Shown here piece after piece: positions 41,945-51,370 of a stretch of 59,146 bases of DNA. Made by a program: the position numbers and the translations under genes. The notes beneath the pieces are model-generated. The model did no database searches and was not told where the DNA came from. It saw nothing but the letters and a program-made list of their open reading frames with translations. Each line of letters starts with the position of its first letter. The first letter of the stretch is position 1. Origin of the DNA: Sphingobacteriaceae bacterium (lineage in GTDB: Bacteria > Bacteroidota > Bacteroidia > B-17B0 > Aurantibacillaceae); NCBI GenBank assembly GCA_023251725.1, contig JAHEYG010000008.1, positions 1-59,146 on the forward strand. The letters run 5' to 3'.

Positions 41945-42810
41945 CCCCTAATTTTTTTAATTAGCTTTATGATAATTGGAGGAAAAACAATAAGGGCTTT
42001 TAAAATGTAAAAAAAACCCTTCCATTTATTTTTACCGTTTACCCACCAGCTTCCCGCTAAAATTAAATATAAATTAGCAAAACATTTTTTTTGAAACCAA
42101 AAAGATTTAAATAAACCAAATGTTTTCGCTTTGTTATAAACTAAAATATGGTCGTTTTCCATTAGTAAAATATTTCTACTCATACTGTTTGATAAAACCC
42201 TGTACTTTACAAGTGATTGGTTAATGCAAAAACCGTTGTAACGATGGGCTATTAAAAAAGCAAACATTTGATCGGCCGCCGTTGAAAGTTCATTGTCAAA
42301 TAATAAACCATTGGTATAACATTGCTTTTTAATTACAATATTTGATGGCAGAGAAGGTATAACCGTACCATCCCACAACAACATTCGTTCTAATAAGTTT
42401 TCACCCCCATAAGATTTTGCAAAAGAAATGATGTTGAAATTTTCATTGCACATGCTTACATCACTGTAACAAAAAAAACAATTCGAATGTTGTTCGAGCG
42501 CATTTACTTTATATAGAAGATTGTCGGGTTCAAAATAATCATCGGCGTCGAGAAACGAAAAATAATCTCCTTTTGCATTTTGCATTCCGGTATTTCTTGA
42601 ATTACTTACGCCGCTATTTTTTTGTAAAATGTAATTAATTTTAGCATTTGGTAAAAATGATCTGATAAGTTGATCTGTTTTATCGGTAGATCCGTCATTA
42701 ATAATAATAAGTTCGAAATTAGAATAGGTTTGGGAAAGAACAGATGTTATGGCGTCAGAAATATATTTTTCGGCATTATAGGCGGGAATTATCACACTTA
42801 CCAGTTTCAT
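41941..42810 (-). CDS. Family 2 glycosyltransferase
   Basis: A 289-aa protein with MKLVSVIIPAYNAEKYISDA, INDGSTDKTDQLI, NSRNTGMQNAKGDYFSFLDADD. DADD is the metal-binding motif. It inverts configuration and transfers a sugar to the growing lipid-linked repeat unit in the cytoplasm. No membrane segment is obvious apart from a hydrophobic C-terminus (LIVFPPIIIKLIKK). Two bases separate it from the GT4 gene upstream. Confidence 0.87.
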   Translation of the reverse strand: MKLVSVIIPAYNAEKYISDAITSVLSQTYSNFELIIINDGSTDKTDQLIRSFLPNAKINYILQKNSGVSNSRNTGMQNAKGDYFSFLDADDYFEPDNLLYKVNALEQHSNCFFCYSDVSMCNENFNIISFAKSYGGENLLERMLLWDGTVIPSLPSNIVIKKQCYTNGLLFDNELSTAADQMFAFLIAHRYNGFCINQSLVKYRVLSNSMSRNILLMENDHILVYNKAKTFGLFKSFWFQKKCFANLYLILAGSWWVNGKNKWKGFFYILKALIVFPPIIIKLIKKIRG

Positions 42811-42812
42811 AC

Positions 42813-43949
42813 CTAAATACCTAACGATTTTTTAAACAAATTGGTGTGAGCTTGCCAATAAGTTTCGAAATTTAATTTTTCACAAGAAATTTTTCTGGCT
42901 TCTTCTCCGAAGTTTAAATTTTTATTTTGTAAAATAAATTCTATGCCATTTGCAAAACACAATGCAGTTCTTTCTCCAACAATATAACCGTTTACTTTGT
43001 GACTCATAATATCTGTGGCACATCCGGTATTGGTACTTACAATCGGAACGGCATTCATCATGGCTTCCGCCATTACGTAACCAAAAGGCTCCATCGAATA
43101 AGCCGAATGAAAATAAATATCCATAACGCCATAAAAGGAAGGAATATCATTTCTATCCATCCATCCGGTTAAAATAAAATTTTCCGCCACATTATATTCT
43201 TTAGCCAATTGTAAAAGCTCATCCTTAAGTTCGCCTTCACCTGCAATTACAAAACGTATTTGAGGATATTTTTTTACCAGCAAGCGGGCTGTTTCAATAA
43301 TTATTTTATGACCTTTCCAATGAATTAAGCGGCCTACCGAACCAATTACTATTTTATCATGAAGCTGGTATTTATCTTTTAAAAATTGTTTTCTCGCTTC
43401 TGATTGTGCGGTGGTACTTTCAACAGGTAATCCGCTGGGAATAAGAAAAACTTTTTTGGGATTCGCTTTTTCGCAATCAATAATAAAATTTTTGGCTTGT
43501 GTTGATACAGCAATTAATTCGGTGGCAAAACGGTTAATGAGCCGGTCGTACTTAATTCCCTTAGGTGCGTAATTCCAATGGAATCCGGTATCCTGTTTAA
43601 TAACGTGGCGCACCTTTATACCCGCGAGTTTTGCTGCAATTAAACTGGGCAAAGTATCGTCAAATAAATTCGGAAAAACAATATCAGGTTTTATTTTTTT
43701 AAAAAGCCAAAATAATTTAAATACAGCCTTTATCATACTTAACTGGCGTTTTGCCGGATCGAAATAAATCCAATAACATTTCAGTCCGCGCTTCTCCATC
43801 TCCTCAATCATTCGTGGTTTTTCATTATGCAAAGCCACAAAAGAAAAAATATATTCATTCGATAACAACGAACGCTCCGCAAACCAATTAAAGTACGGTA
43901 CCGACGAATTGTTGGCCATTAGCATCACAATATGTTTCTTATTACTCAT
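42813..43949 (-). CDS. Family 4 glycosyltransferase
   Basis: A 378-aa protein. The C-terminal half is a clear GT4 domain: IGSVGRLIHWKGHKIIIE, RFVIAGEGELKDEL, FILTGWMDRNDI, and EPFGYVMAEAMMNAVPIVST with the E-x7-E pair. The N-terminal half carries NLFDDTLPSLIAAKLAGIK. It retains the anomeric configuration. Its start overlaps the preceding gene by 8 bases. Confidence 0.9.
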   Translation of the reverse strand: MSNKKHIVMLMANNSSVPYFNWFAERSLLSNEYIFSFVALHNEKPRMIEEMEKRGLKCYWIYFDPAKRQLSMIKAVFKLFWLFKKIKPDIVFPNLFDDTLPSLIAAKLAGIKVRHVIKQDTGFHWNYAPKGIKYDRLINRFATELIAVSTQAKNFIIDCEKANPKKVFLIPSGLPVESTTAQSEARKQFLKDKYQLHDKIVIGSVGRLIHWKGHKIIIETARLLVKKYPQIRFVIAGEGELKDELLQLAKEYNVAENFILTGWMDRNDIPSFYGVMDIYFHSAYSMEPFGYVMAEAMMNAVPIVSTNTGCATDIMSHKVNGYIVGERTALCFANGIEFILQNKNLNFGEEARKISCEKLNFETYWQAHTNLFKKSLGI

Positions 43950-45033
43950 TTATTTTTTCGTAAATTTGATTTAGTAAAATCTCAAATTTATTTTTTTCGG
44001 ATAAGGCGATACGTTTATTTTTTAAACTTCCGTCTTCACCTTTTTTTAAAATATCTTCTGCCATTGCAATTATTTTATCGGCATCATTGCTCATGTAAAG
44101 CAAACTATTAAAATTAACATAATCGCTAAACTCATTTCCCAATATGGGTTTCCCCATGGCAAGATACTGGTATATTTTGTGATGTGCTATGGCATTGCCA
44201 TTAAATTTCTGATCCATGGGAGCCAAACATATTCGCGCTTTATAAATGTAATTTTTTAATTCTTTAAAAGGTAAAGCGTCAATATGAATCACGTTGGAAT
44301 GTTTTTTAGAATTAAAAAGTTCTTTTTCGTGGCTTGGCAATGCCTCCTTTATTTTCCCAATAAATAAGAATTGCTCTTGATGGAATTTGATAATTAACTT
44401 TTTAATTAAAGCATAATCCAACCGATGATCAATATTACCCACGTATAAAAAATAATTATTGTAAGCGATCGACTTTACTTTTTCTTCATTCGGTTTAAAT
44501 TCTTCTTCAGAAATACCGTGAGGAATTGTAAATACATTTTTATTATAAGATTGGTAAATATCCGATATCAAATCAGAAACGCCAATAATAAAATCACTTT
44601 TAATCGCCAGTTCTTTTTCGCCATAAGGCACAAAATTGTATTTATCAACGCTATGGAATAATGTTTTTTTAGGATGAAATGATGGCGGGTTCGATAAACG
44701 ATAAGGATCAAAACTCCAAAAGATATCTACCGATCCAAAATTTTTAATCAGGAATTTGTTTAATAAACGCGAAACTAATTTGTTATTTAATTTGTAAAGA
44801 AATTTATTTCTTATAGGCAGAATGTTGGTGTAAGATAAAACTGTGAGGCCATTATGAATTGTTGTTAAAAACGGTTTGAATTTAAAAAAATCAATGAAAT
44901 GCCATCTAATAACCGGATTTACAAATACTACTTTGTTATGTTTAGATAATTCGTTAGCGTAATTATGTTTCGAATACCAAATATCACCCCAAGGCTCGTT
45001 TGAAACCAAAACAATATTTTTATTCTTTATCAT
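43942..45033 (-). CDS. Glycosyltransferase, GT-B fold (GT4/GT1-like)
   Basis: A 363-aa protein. SNEPWGDIWYSKHNYANELS at the start, then FHSVDKYNFVPYGEKELAI, TIPHGISEEEF, FLYVGNIDHRLDYALI, FLFIGKI, and APMDQKFNGNAIAHHKIYQY LAMGKP near the end. It resembles Bacteroidota glycosyltransferases related to teichuronic-acid TuaH-like enzymes. One base separates it from the amidotransferase gene. Confidence 0.82.
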   Translation of the reverse strand: MIKNKNIVLVSNEPWGDIWYSKHNYANELSKHNKVVFVNPVIRWHFIDFFKFKPFLTTIHNGLTVLSYTNILPIRNKFLYKLNNKLVSRLLNKFLIKNFGSVDIFWSFDPYRLSNPPSFHPKKTLFHSVDKYNFVPYGEKELAIKSDFIIGVSDLISDIYQSYNKNVFTIPHGISEEEFKPNEEKVKSIAYNNYFLYVGNIDHRLDYALIKKLIIKFHQEQFLFIGKIKEALPSHEKELFNSKKHSNVIHIDALPFKELKNYIYKARICLAPMDQKFNGNAIAHHKIYQYLAMGKPILGNEFSDYVNFNSLLYMSNDADKIIAMAEDILKKGEDGSLKNKRIALSEKNKFEILLNQIYEKINE

Positions 45034-45034
45034 T

Positions 45035-46171
45035 TTATTTTTTTGGCAAAAATTTTCTTACAAATTCCGAAATTCTTTTTTGATATTTGTAATGTTGGGT
45101 GATATATGAAGGATAAAAAGTATGAGGCACAATGGGAAGTTTCATAATATCTTCAAATTCTTTCTCAGTTAAACCCAGCTTTTTAATGACATATTCCTTA
45201 TCCTCAGTTAATTTTTCACGAGTATAAATATCTTTTTTAATTTCCTCTAAAGCTTCGTCACGGGTAATTTGCCCGGATAAAATTAGCGACGATAAATGCG
45301 CCTTTCGTTTATCGACTCCAAATTTTTGTGGTAAAATGTACGATTGATAAAAGCGTGTAAAAACCGATTCGTAATGTTTTCCTCCATAATCGCGCCAGCC
45401 TAATTCTTTTATAATAGTTTGTTTGGCCTCCTCTTTATTATAATTTAAATAATCCAACAAATTATGGTGTTCGAAATTTCTGAATTTAACGGTATGCCAC
45501 ATTTTCCAAAACCCATAACGAGGATAAGTTTTTAATTTTACTTTTCCGAACCGGGCATGAATCGCTTCAATATTTAGTACATCCAGTTTCCAATGGTACC
45601 AGCTTTTTGGTAAAATAAATTCAGTCGCCACATTATTTCCCATCAACAAATATCTTATTTTGTACTTAACCGCTAGTTTAAAAAGTAAAGCCACAATGGC
45701 CTGGTCGGTTATTAATTCAATATCAATAACAGATGCTTTAAAAAAAGATAATTGAATATCTTTAAATTCTTCCCAGTTGTTTACATAAGTATGCAAATCC
45801 AAATTTAATTTAGTTACCAGATTTTCAATATTTTTTACGGCAATTTCAGAATCCCATCCGTTATCATAATGAACTACCAAGGGTCGTAAGCCAAGCATTT
45901 TTGCTTTGTAAACTAAATAAGTGCTGTCAACACCACCACTTACACCAACTAAACAATCGTATTTTTTTCTCGCGCCGGCCTCTTTAATATTTTTAATAAG
46001 TAAATTTAGGCGGACTTGTTTTTCATTAGAATTTTCAAAAGATCTAAGCTTCATCAGGTTTTCATATTCTGCACAATACGAACAAACACCCTCGGCGTTG
46101 AATTTTATTTCGGCGTCGTCTTTAGTGCTAATAATGCATTTACTGCATATATTAATTTCAGGTTCTGTCAT
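45035..46171 (-). CDS. N-acetyl sugar amidotransferase (WbpG/PseA type)
   Basis: A 378-aa protein. The N-terminus has a zinc ribbon with Cys 9, 12, 30 and 33, and the PP-loop ATPase motif VGVSGGVDSTY (SGGVDS at 78-83) follows. VVHYDNGWDSE and LLMGNNVATEF are typical of the family. WbpG converts the 3-acetamido group of ManNAc3NAcA to an acetamidino group, using ammonia from a HisH/HisF-like pair. The upstream WlbA/B/C-like trio would supply that sugar. No HisH/HisF homologue is in the window. It overlaps the glycosyltransferase gene by 14 bases. Confidence 0.87.
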   Translation of the reverse strand: MTEPEINICSKCIISTKDDAEIKFNAEGVCSYCAEYENLMKLRSFENSNEKQVRLNLLIKNIKEAGARKKYDCLVGVSGGVDSTYLVYKAKMLGLRPLVVHYDNGWDSEIAVKNIENLVTKLNLDLHTYVNNWEEFKDIQLSFFKASVIDIELITDQAIVALLFKLAVKYKIRYLLMGNNVATEFILPKSWYHWKLDVLNIEAIHARFGKVKLKTYPRYGFWKMWHTVKFRNFEHHNLLDYLNYNKEEAKQTIIKELGWRDYGGKHYESVFTRFYQSYILPQKFGVDKRKAHLSSLILSGQITRDEALEEIKKDIYTREKLTEDKEYVIKKLGLTEKEFEDIMKLPIVPHTFYPSYITQHYKYQKRISEFVRKFLPKK

Positions 46172-47294
46172 TCACCAGGTGATAGAGGTTTTTCAGCTTA
46201 AGTATTTCTTTTTCAAAGTCGGCATTTTCAACAGCACATTTAAACGCTTTTTCTGTTTTCAAGAGTATCTCGTGTTTTGGTAAATTTAGTAAATCGGTAA
46301 TGCCTTTTGCAATAGTGTAAGGATTGAAATCGGGTAACTGCCAAACTGTTTCAGAATTATAAAGATCTTTATCATAATCGATCGGACCAATAATAAGAGG
46401 TTTTTTCATAAGCATGGCTTCAGCTCCCGATACCGCTGAGCCATCAGAAGAGGGAATCATTATCACCACATCCGCCTTAAAATAATAATTTACTAATTCA
46501 GCAACGGTAGCCGATTTTAATATTTCAACTTCATTCTTAAGTTTTAAATCCGAAATTTCTCTTTTAATCTTATTTAAATAAGTTTCTACTCCGTAGTAAT
46601 TAATAGTTTTAAGTTTTATTTTTAATTCAGGGTGTTTATCTTTTATGATTTTAATGGCGGCAATAATTTTATGTATATTATATAACGCCGTCATTGACCG
46701 GTTTGAAAAAATAACTATTTCGTTTTTTTTACTTTCGGTTAAATTGTGATTAGTAAAAGAATTAATATTTACTCCCATTCTTATAACCGTTCCTTTTCCT
46801 TTGTCTTTTAAAAACGATTCAATTTTTGTTTTTTGCGTGTAGGAGTCGAAGGCAATGTAACGCGCTTTATTAAAAGAATTTTCGAATAATTTTTTTAGGA
46901 GGAATTGCGGGATTGATTTTTTTGAATCTGTAGTAAAGGTTTTATAATCAACAAAAACATCCGAACCCCTGGTGGTAATGATATGATTTTTTGCGCTTGA
47001 TAAATGTCCGTAAAATGAATAAGGAACCGCGTACATACTATGAACAATCGCAGAATTGTTTTCCTTTAAAATAGTTTTCATTACTCTGGCAATAGCATTT
47101 TTTTTCAAAATATTTTTTAGCGGAAAAACATCTGGTAAAATAGGAAATACTTTAACCCGCGGATGATTGGTATAAAGGTTATTTTCTTTTTGACTCGCCA
47201 AACAAATAATAATCACATTATTTTCCTTCGAAAAATAATCCACCCACCGATAACCGTGGTTACAATTTGCATCTGCTATGTAAGCAATTTTCAT
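46158..47294 (-). CDS. Family 4 glycosyltransferase, paralogue of the gene at 49186
   Basis: A 378-aa protein starting MKIAYIADANCNHGYRWVDY. VHSMYAVPYSFYGHL and TTRGSDVFVDY in the first half; FSNRSMTALYNIHKIIAAI, then ADVVIMIPSSDGSAVSGAEA in the second. DGSAVSGAEAM stands where GT4 enzymes have E-x7-E. It shares the N-terminal plan (CNHGY.WV, HPILP or FPILP, VH.MYAVP, ITTRGSD) with the gene beyond asnB, so the two are duplicates flanking asnB. It lacks the zinc ribbon of that copy. Confidence 0.83.
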   Translation of the reverse strand: MKIAYIADANCNHGYRWVDYFSKENNVIIICLASQKENNLYTNHPRVKVFPILPDVFPLKNILKKNAIARVMKTILKENNSAIVHSMYAVPYSFYGHLSSAKNHIITTRGSDVFVDYKTFTTDSKKSIPQFLLKKLFENSFNKARYIAFDSYTQKTKIESFLKDKGKGTVIRMGVNINSFTNHNLTESKKNEIVIFSNRSMTALYNIHKIIAAIKIIKDKHPELKIKLKTINYYGVETYLNKIKREISDLKLKNEVEILKSATVAELVNYYFKADVVIMIPSSDGSAVSGAEAMLMKKPLIIGPIDYDKDLYNSETVWQLPDFNPYTIAKGITDLLNLPKHEILLKTEKAFKCAVENADFEKEILKLKNLYHLVNDRT

Positions 47295-49172
47295 TTAGGC
47301 TGTATTTTTTTTAAGCCAATGCTCCAGTATAACTAAGCTCCAGATTTTATCGGCATTATTTTTTTTACCGGAACGGTGCTCCAACAAAAGTTCCGAAACA
47401 AAAGTAAAATTAAAAATCCCCCTCTTATTAATATTAATTTCTGATAAAGTATGGTCTACAAAGGTTTTTAATTCATTATTTATCCAATGCATGAGCGGGA
47501 TGGAAAATCCCATTTTTTTACGTTGAGAAAAATCTTTAGCGATATATTTTTCGGCCAATTGTTTTAATAAATATTTTGGTTGACCATCTTTCAGTTTAAT
47601 TTGGGCCGGCATGGAAAAAGCGAATTCACATAATTGCTTATCCAAAAACGGACATCTTATTTCTAATGAATTCATCATGGAAGTGCGGTCTACTTTTACC
47701 AGATAATCGTTAAGCAATCTTGTATTTACGAAAGATTTAAATACTTTTTCGGTCAATGTATTTCCCGTAGAAGTTTCCCAGGCTTCCAATAAAAAATTTT
47801 GCGTGAATTTATTTAGATCAGAATTAACTCCGGTGGAGTATAAGTTGTTTTTTTCGGTTATAGGATTAAATCCCATTTGCCTGAACATTTTTAATTCAGG
47901 AATTAATTTGTAGTAATAATCATAAAGCCCGAAATTTTTATCGGTCAATTCAAATTTAGAAACCAATTGATTAATAGATTGAATAATTTTTCGTGTTAAG
48001 GGATGCGGATATTTTTGGTAAAAGCAATCGGTATTGTAAGCCCATTGGTATTCGTAATTGCCTCCAAAAATTTCATCACCGCCATCGCCCGACAAAGCCA
48101 CTTTGCAATGCTTATTCATTTCTTTTGAAACGTAATAAGAAGCAATGGCGCTCGAATCGGCAAAGGGTTCACCCAAATTATCTAAAATAAAATCAAAGTC
48201 GTTAAGTATGTTGGCTTCTAAAATTAATTCGTGATGATTGGTGTTATATTTTTGTGCCAGCTGCTTGGCAAATGGTAATTCATTGTAGTCTTCAAAATTA
48301 AATCCAACGGTAAACGAATCAATTTTTTTGCCCGACAGTTGAGCATAAATAGCCGTAATTAAACCCGAATCGGCACCACCACTTAAAAAAGTGCAAACAG
48401 GCACGTCGCCCACCAATCGTTTTTGAATTGATTTTGAAAGTAGTTCTTCGGTTTTGTCAATGGCCCGGTTTAAATTAATTTCTTTATTTTCGGAAATAGA
48501 ATTTACATTCCAAAATTTGGTTGAAGTACTTTCAAAGTTTTTTAAATCTAATTCTAAACAAGTACATGGATTTACCTGCAACACCTCGTTGTAAATAGTG
48601 TAGGGTTGCGGCGAAGATAATTCGCTCAGGTAATAATCAATGCAATTTTTATTAATACTTAAATTTAGTTTACTGAATTTAAAAGAACGAATGTCGGATG
48701 AAAAGACAAACTGATTTTCATTTAAACTATAATAGAGCGGTTTTTTCCCAAATATATCGCGACAAGCAAACGCTTTATTTTTATTTTTATCGATAAGAAC
48801 AAAAGCGAACATGCCGTCAATTTTTTTAAGCAATTCATTCATTCCCCATTTTTCGTAACCCTTTAACAACACTTCGGTATCTGAATTTGAATAAAAAGAA
48901 TAATTAACTGAAAGTTCTTTTTGCAATTCTTTGTAATTGTAAATTTCGCCATTGTAGGTAATCATCACCGACGCATCCTTATTTTTCATTGGCTGATTGG
49001 CTTTATCCGACAAATCAATAATGCTTAAGCGGTAATGGCCAAGTCCTATATTTTTATCAAAATAAAATCCGTGGCTATCCGGACCTCTTTTATTTAAAAC
49101 GGTTCCCATTTTCTCTAAAACAGTTTTATCTACCTCACTATTTTTATTTATCGTTCCAACTATTCCGCACAT
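47295..49172 (-). CDS. asnB: Asparagine synthase (glutamine-hydrolysing)-family amidotransferase
   Basis: A 625-aa protein. MCGIVG gives the catalytic Cys2 of the class II glutaminase, with RGPDSHGFY and NGEIYNYKEL. The synthetase half has FLSGGADSGLITA (ATP loop), SGDGGDEIFGG and VDRTSMMNSLEIRCPFLD. In polysaccharide loci such genes often amidate uronic acids or other glycan carboxylates rather than aspartate. Its position between two paralogous glycosyltransferases, 0 and 13 bases apart, supports a glycan role. Confidence 0.88.
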   Translation of the reverse strand: MCGIVGTINKNSEVDKTVLEKMGTVLNKRGPDSHGFYFDKNIGLGHYRLSIIDLSDKANQPMKNKDASVMITYNGEIYNYKELQKELSVNYSFYSNSDTEVLLKGYEKWGMNELLKKIDGMFAFVLIDKNKNKAFACRDIFGKKPLYYSLNENQFVFSSDIRSFKFSKLNLSINKNCIDYYLSELSSPQPYTIYNEVLQVNPCTCLELDLKNFESTSTKFWNVNSISENKEINLNRAIDKTEELLSKSIQKRLVGDVPVCTFLSGGADSGLITAIYAQLSGKKIDSFTVGFNFEDYNELPFAKQLAQKYNTNHHELILEANILNDFDFILDNLGEPFADSSAIASYYVSKEMNKHCKVALSGDGGDEIFGGNYEYQWAYNTDCFYQKYPHPLTRKIIQSINQLVSKFELTDKNFGLYDYYYKLIPELKMFRQMGFNPITEKNNLYSTGVNSDLNKFTQNFLLEAWETSTGNTLTEKVFKSFVNTRLLNDYLVKVDRTSMMNSLEIRCPFLDKQLCEFAFSMPAQIKLKDGQPKYLLKQLAEKYIAKDFSQRKKMGFSIPLMHWINNELKTFVDHTLSEININKRGIFNFTFVSELLLEHRSGKKNNADKIWSLVILEHWLKKNTA

Positions 49173-49185
49173 AAAAATTTATAAT

Positions 49186-50442
49186 TTAATTTAAATGTTC
49201 GCAATTAAAACAAAGTTCGTGGTCGTTAACAAACAAATCGGGATTATCGATAGTTGTTTGCCCGCAATTTTTGCAGAATTTAAATTCTACTTCAATGGCA
49301 TTGGTTTGCATTAGCTCCGAATACATACTTTCAATTTTTACCAGCGAATGTAACAAATTAGCTTTTTCAAACGCCATTTCGTAGGCCGAATTTGTTTTCG
49401 CGTGAAGTAAAACTTTATCGCAATTATATATTTCCAGTAATTTTTTGGAAATTTCTTCGGCGCTTTTGTTTTTTAATTTCCAAACGGTATTTTCGTTAAA
49501 TAAATCATTATCGTAATGAACATCACCCAGTAGTAAAGGGGTATTCGAAAACATAGTTTCGATACCGCTCACTGGTGTACCGTCGCTTTCGGGGAGCATG
49601 ATGACCACATCGGCGTCAAAATAGTTTTGTATTAGTTCTTTTTTGGTGAGAGAAGGAAGAAATTCAACTTTGCTAGTTAATTTAAGATCGCTAATTATTT
49701 TTTTAACAGAACCTAAATAATCCGGAAAAGAAAAGAAATCAATGAGTTTTAGCCGGGCATTGATGTGCGGATTTTTTTCAACGAAAAGATGGAAACCTTT
49801 TACAATTAAATCCTGATTGTATAAAGGCCGCATTATTCGGGGAGAAAAAATAACAAATTCTTTTTTCTCTTTTTTGGTTTGCTGGTTTACAAAAGTAAAG
49901 CTCGAACTATTAACACCCGTTCTTATAACAAATAATTTTCTTTTGTCTTTAATAATAGTGCCGGCAATATTAGCCTGGCTGTAGGAAGTAGAAGTTATGG
50001 CGGACGCTTTTTTTAAACTTTTTTCAAATAATTTGCGCAACGTACCGTAGTTTATTTTTTGAAAAGACGAATCGGGATGTAAATACACTTTATTGTATTC
50101 AATTAAAATGTCGGAACCTCGGGTGGTGATAATGAGTTTGCCGTAATTGCATCTATAAGCCCAAAAGGCAAAAGGAACAGCATACATGGCATGAACAATC
50201 TCAATTTTATTTTCTTCAAGAATATTTGTAATCTTTTTTAAACTTCGTTTTAATTTTATAGGATTATTTATTGGAAAACGATTGGGCAGAATTGGATGTA
50301 CGCTAATATTTGAATTTTCGTAAAGGCCTTTTGAATTGGAAGATTCTGTTGTAAAAATAATCACCTTATTTTTTTTCGCGATTGGTTCTACCCACGAATA
50401 ACCGTGGTTACAATTAATATCTAAAAAAAAAGCGATGTTCAT
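49186..50442 (-). CDS. Family 4 glycosyltransferase with C-terminal zinc ribbon
   Basis: A 418-aa protein. Glycosyltransferase part: INCNHGYSWVEPI, VHAMYAVPFAFWAY, TTRGSDILIEY, FSPRIMRPLYNQDLIVKG, VVIMLPESDGTPVSGIETM. The last 29 residues hold four cysteines (390, 393, 411, 414) spaced C-x2-C-x17-C-x2-C. This is the spacing of the N-terminal ribbon of the WbpG-type amidotransferase three genes away (Cys 9, 12, 30, 33), also with a similar T..(N/D)xx(D/E) run inside. A domain exchange within the locus is likely. Otherwise it is a close paralogue of the gene at 46158, which lacks the ribbon. Confidence 0.83.
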   Translation of the reverse strand: MNIAFFLDINCNHGYSWVEPIAKKNKVIIFTTESSNSKGLYENSNISVHPILPNRFPINNPIKLKRSLKKITNILEENKIEIVHAMYAVPFAFWAYRCNYGKLIITTRGSDILIEYNKVYLHPDSSFQKINYGTLRKLFEKSLKKASAITSTSYSQANIAGTIIKDKRKLFVIRTGVNSSSFTFVNQQTKKEKKEFVIFSPRIMRPLYNQDLIVKGFHLFVEKNPHINARLKLIDFFSFPDYLGSVKKIISDLKLTSKVEFLPSLTKKELIQNYFDADVVIMLPESDGTPVSGIETMFSNTPLLLGDVHYDNDLFNENTVWKLKNKSAEEISKKLLEIYNCDKVLLHAKTNSAYEMAFEKANLLHSLVKIESMYSELMQTNAIEVEFKFCKNCGQTTIDNPDLFVNDHELCFNCEHLN

Positions 50443-51156
50443 CTAAAAAAAACTTTTTAATTTATGAAACACTTTTTGAAAGAGACTTAATTTTTTTGGA
50501 GTGATACGAGTAAACACATAATCTTTCTTTTTTTCTAATACAATAAACTGATATTCTTCTTTTTGCCACATGTCGAAAGTTTCTAATTGTTTTATTTCGA
50601 GATTTAACTTTTCGGTTAACAATACTAAATAAGGCAGTTCAACGGGCTCATCAATAATTTGAAGCACTTCTTTATTATTATTTTTTTCGTGTTGAAGCGC
50701 CGCGTAGTAAGGAATGTTAATTATTAATTTAGTATTAACATTTAAAATACTTTCTATTTTCTTAAATAAAAACTCGTGTTCATTAGGGGGGATATGTTCC
50801 AATACATCAATTAAAAGAACGAAATCAATTTCGTATTTGGCTGCAAAATTATGGCTGGTAATATCCGTAGCAATAAAAGCAACGTTTCTTAATTTACTGT
50901 AATGCTTGGAGGCAAATTCAATTGATTTATCACTTAAATCGTATCCTTTAATAATACCATGTTTACAATACCGGGCTACTAAAGCTGTAAACGCACCAAT
51001 ACCGCAACCCAAATCCACCACTTTCGAGTTTTTTTTCAGTCCGTTTTTTTTCAGCAACTCTAAAACATAATAATGCCGCTCATTATTTAGTTGCAAAGAT
51101 TGATAATCAACATAATCATTATAAAATTCACGTATTTGCTGTTTACTTACCTGCAT
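50443..51156 (-). CDS. Class I SAM-dependent methyltransferase
   Basis: About 237 aa from the ATG at 51156; a TTG at 51168 would add four residues. SKVVDLGCGIGAFTALVARY is motif I, IKGYDLS the acidic motif, and IDFVLLIDVLEHIPPNE the catalytic-domain motif of the Methyltransf_11/23 group. LIINIPYYAAL follows. It is separated by one base from the GT4 gene downstream. It probably methylates a sugar or a lipid-linked intermediate of the polysaccharide. Confidence 0.83.
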   Translation of the reverse strand: MQVSKQQIREFYNDYVDYQSLQLNNERHYYVLELLKKNGLKKNSKVVDLGCGIGAFTALVARYCKHGIIKGYDLSDKSIEFASKHYSKLRNVAFIATDITSHNFAAKYEIDFVLLIDVLEHIPPNEHEFLFKKIESILNVNTKLIINIPYYAALQHEKNNNKEVLQIIDEPVELPYLVLLTEKLNLEIKQLETFDMWQKEEYQFIVLEKKKDYVFTRITPKKLSLFQKVFHKLKSFF

Positions 51157-51208
51157 TACATTTCCCAATTTTTTTTATTCGATCGTAAAATTTCTTTTTT
51201 TAAAAAAC

Positions 51209-51370
51209 TTAATCAAAACCTTTTGGGTTCGATTTAGCAATGTGCAATTTACTAAAAAAATCGCCACCTTTATAATAAGAAAGCAAATAACTCTTTTTAT
51301 TTTTGGAAGATAATTTTGGTTTCTTTTCAGAATTTAATTCTTTCTGCGAAATATTAATTATTTTTTTTGG
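51209..51370 (-). pseudogene. Probable 3' extension of the flippase gene, out of frame after an A8 tract
   Basis: This 53-codon open frame has no ATG. It overlaps the flippase 3' end in another frame and reads ISQKELNSEKKPKLSSK, then SYLLSYYKGGDFFSKLHIAK and SNPKGFD-stop. Removing one A from the eight-A tract at 51361-51368 joins it to the flippase as a Lys-rich C-terminal tail. A true frameshift, a homopolymer error or slippage are all possible. The remaining gap down to the methyltransferase holds nothing else I can support. Confidence 0.45.
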
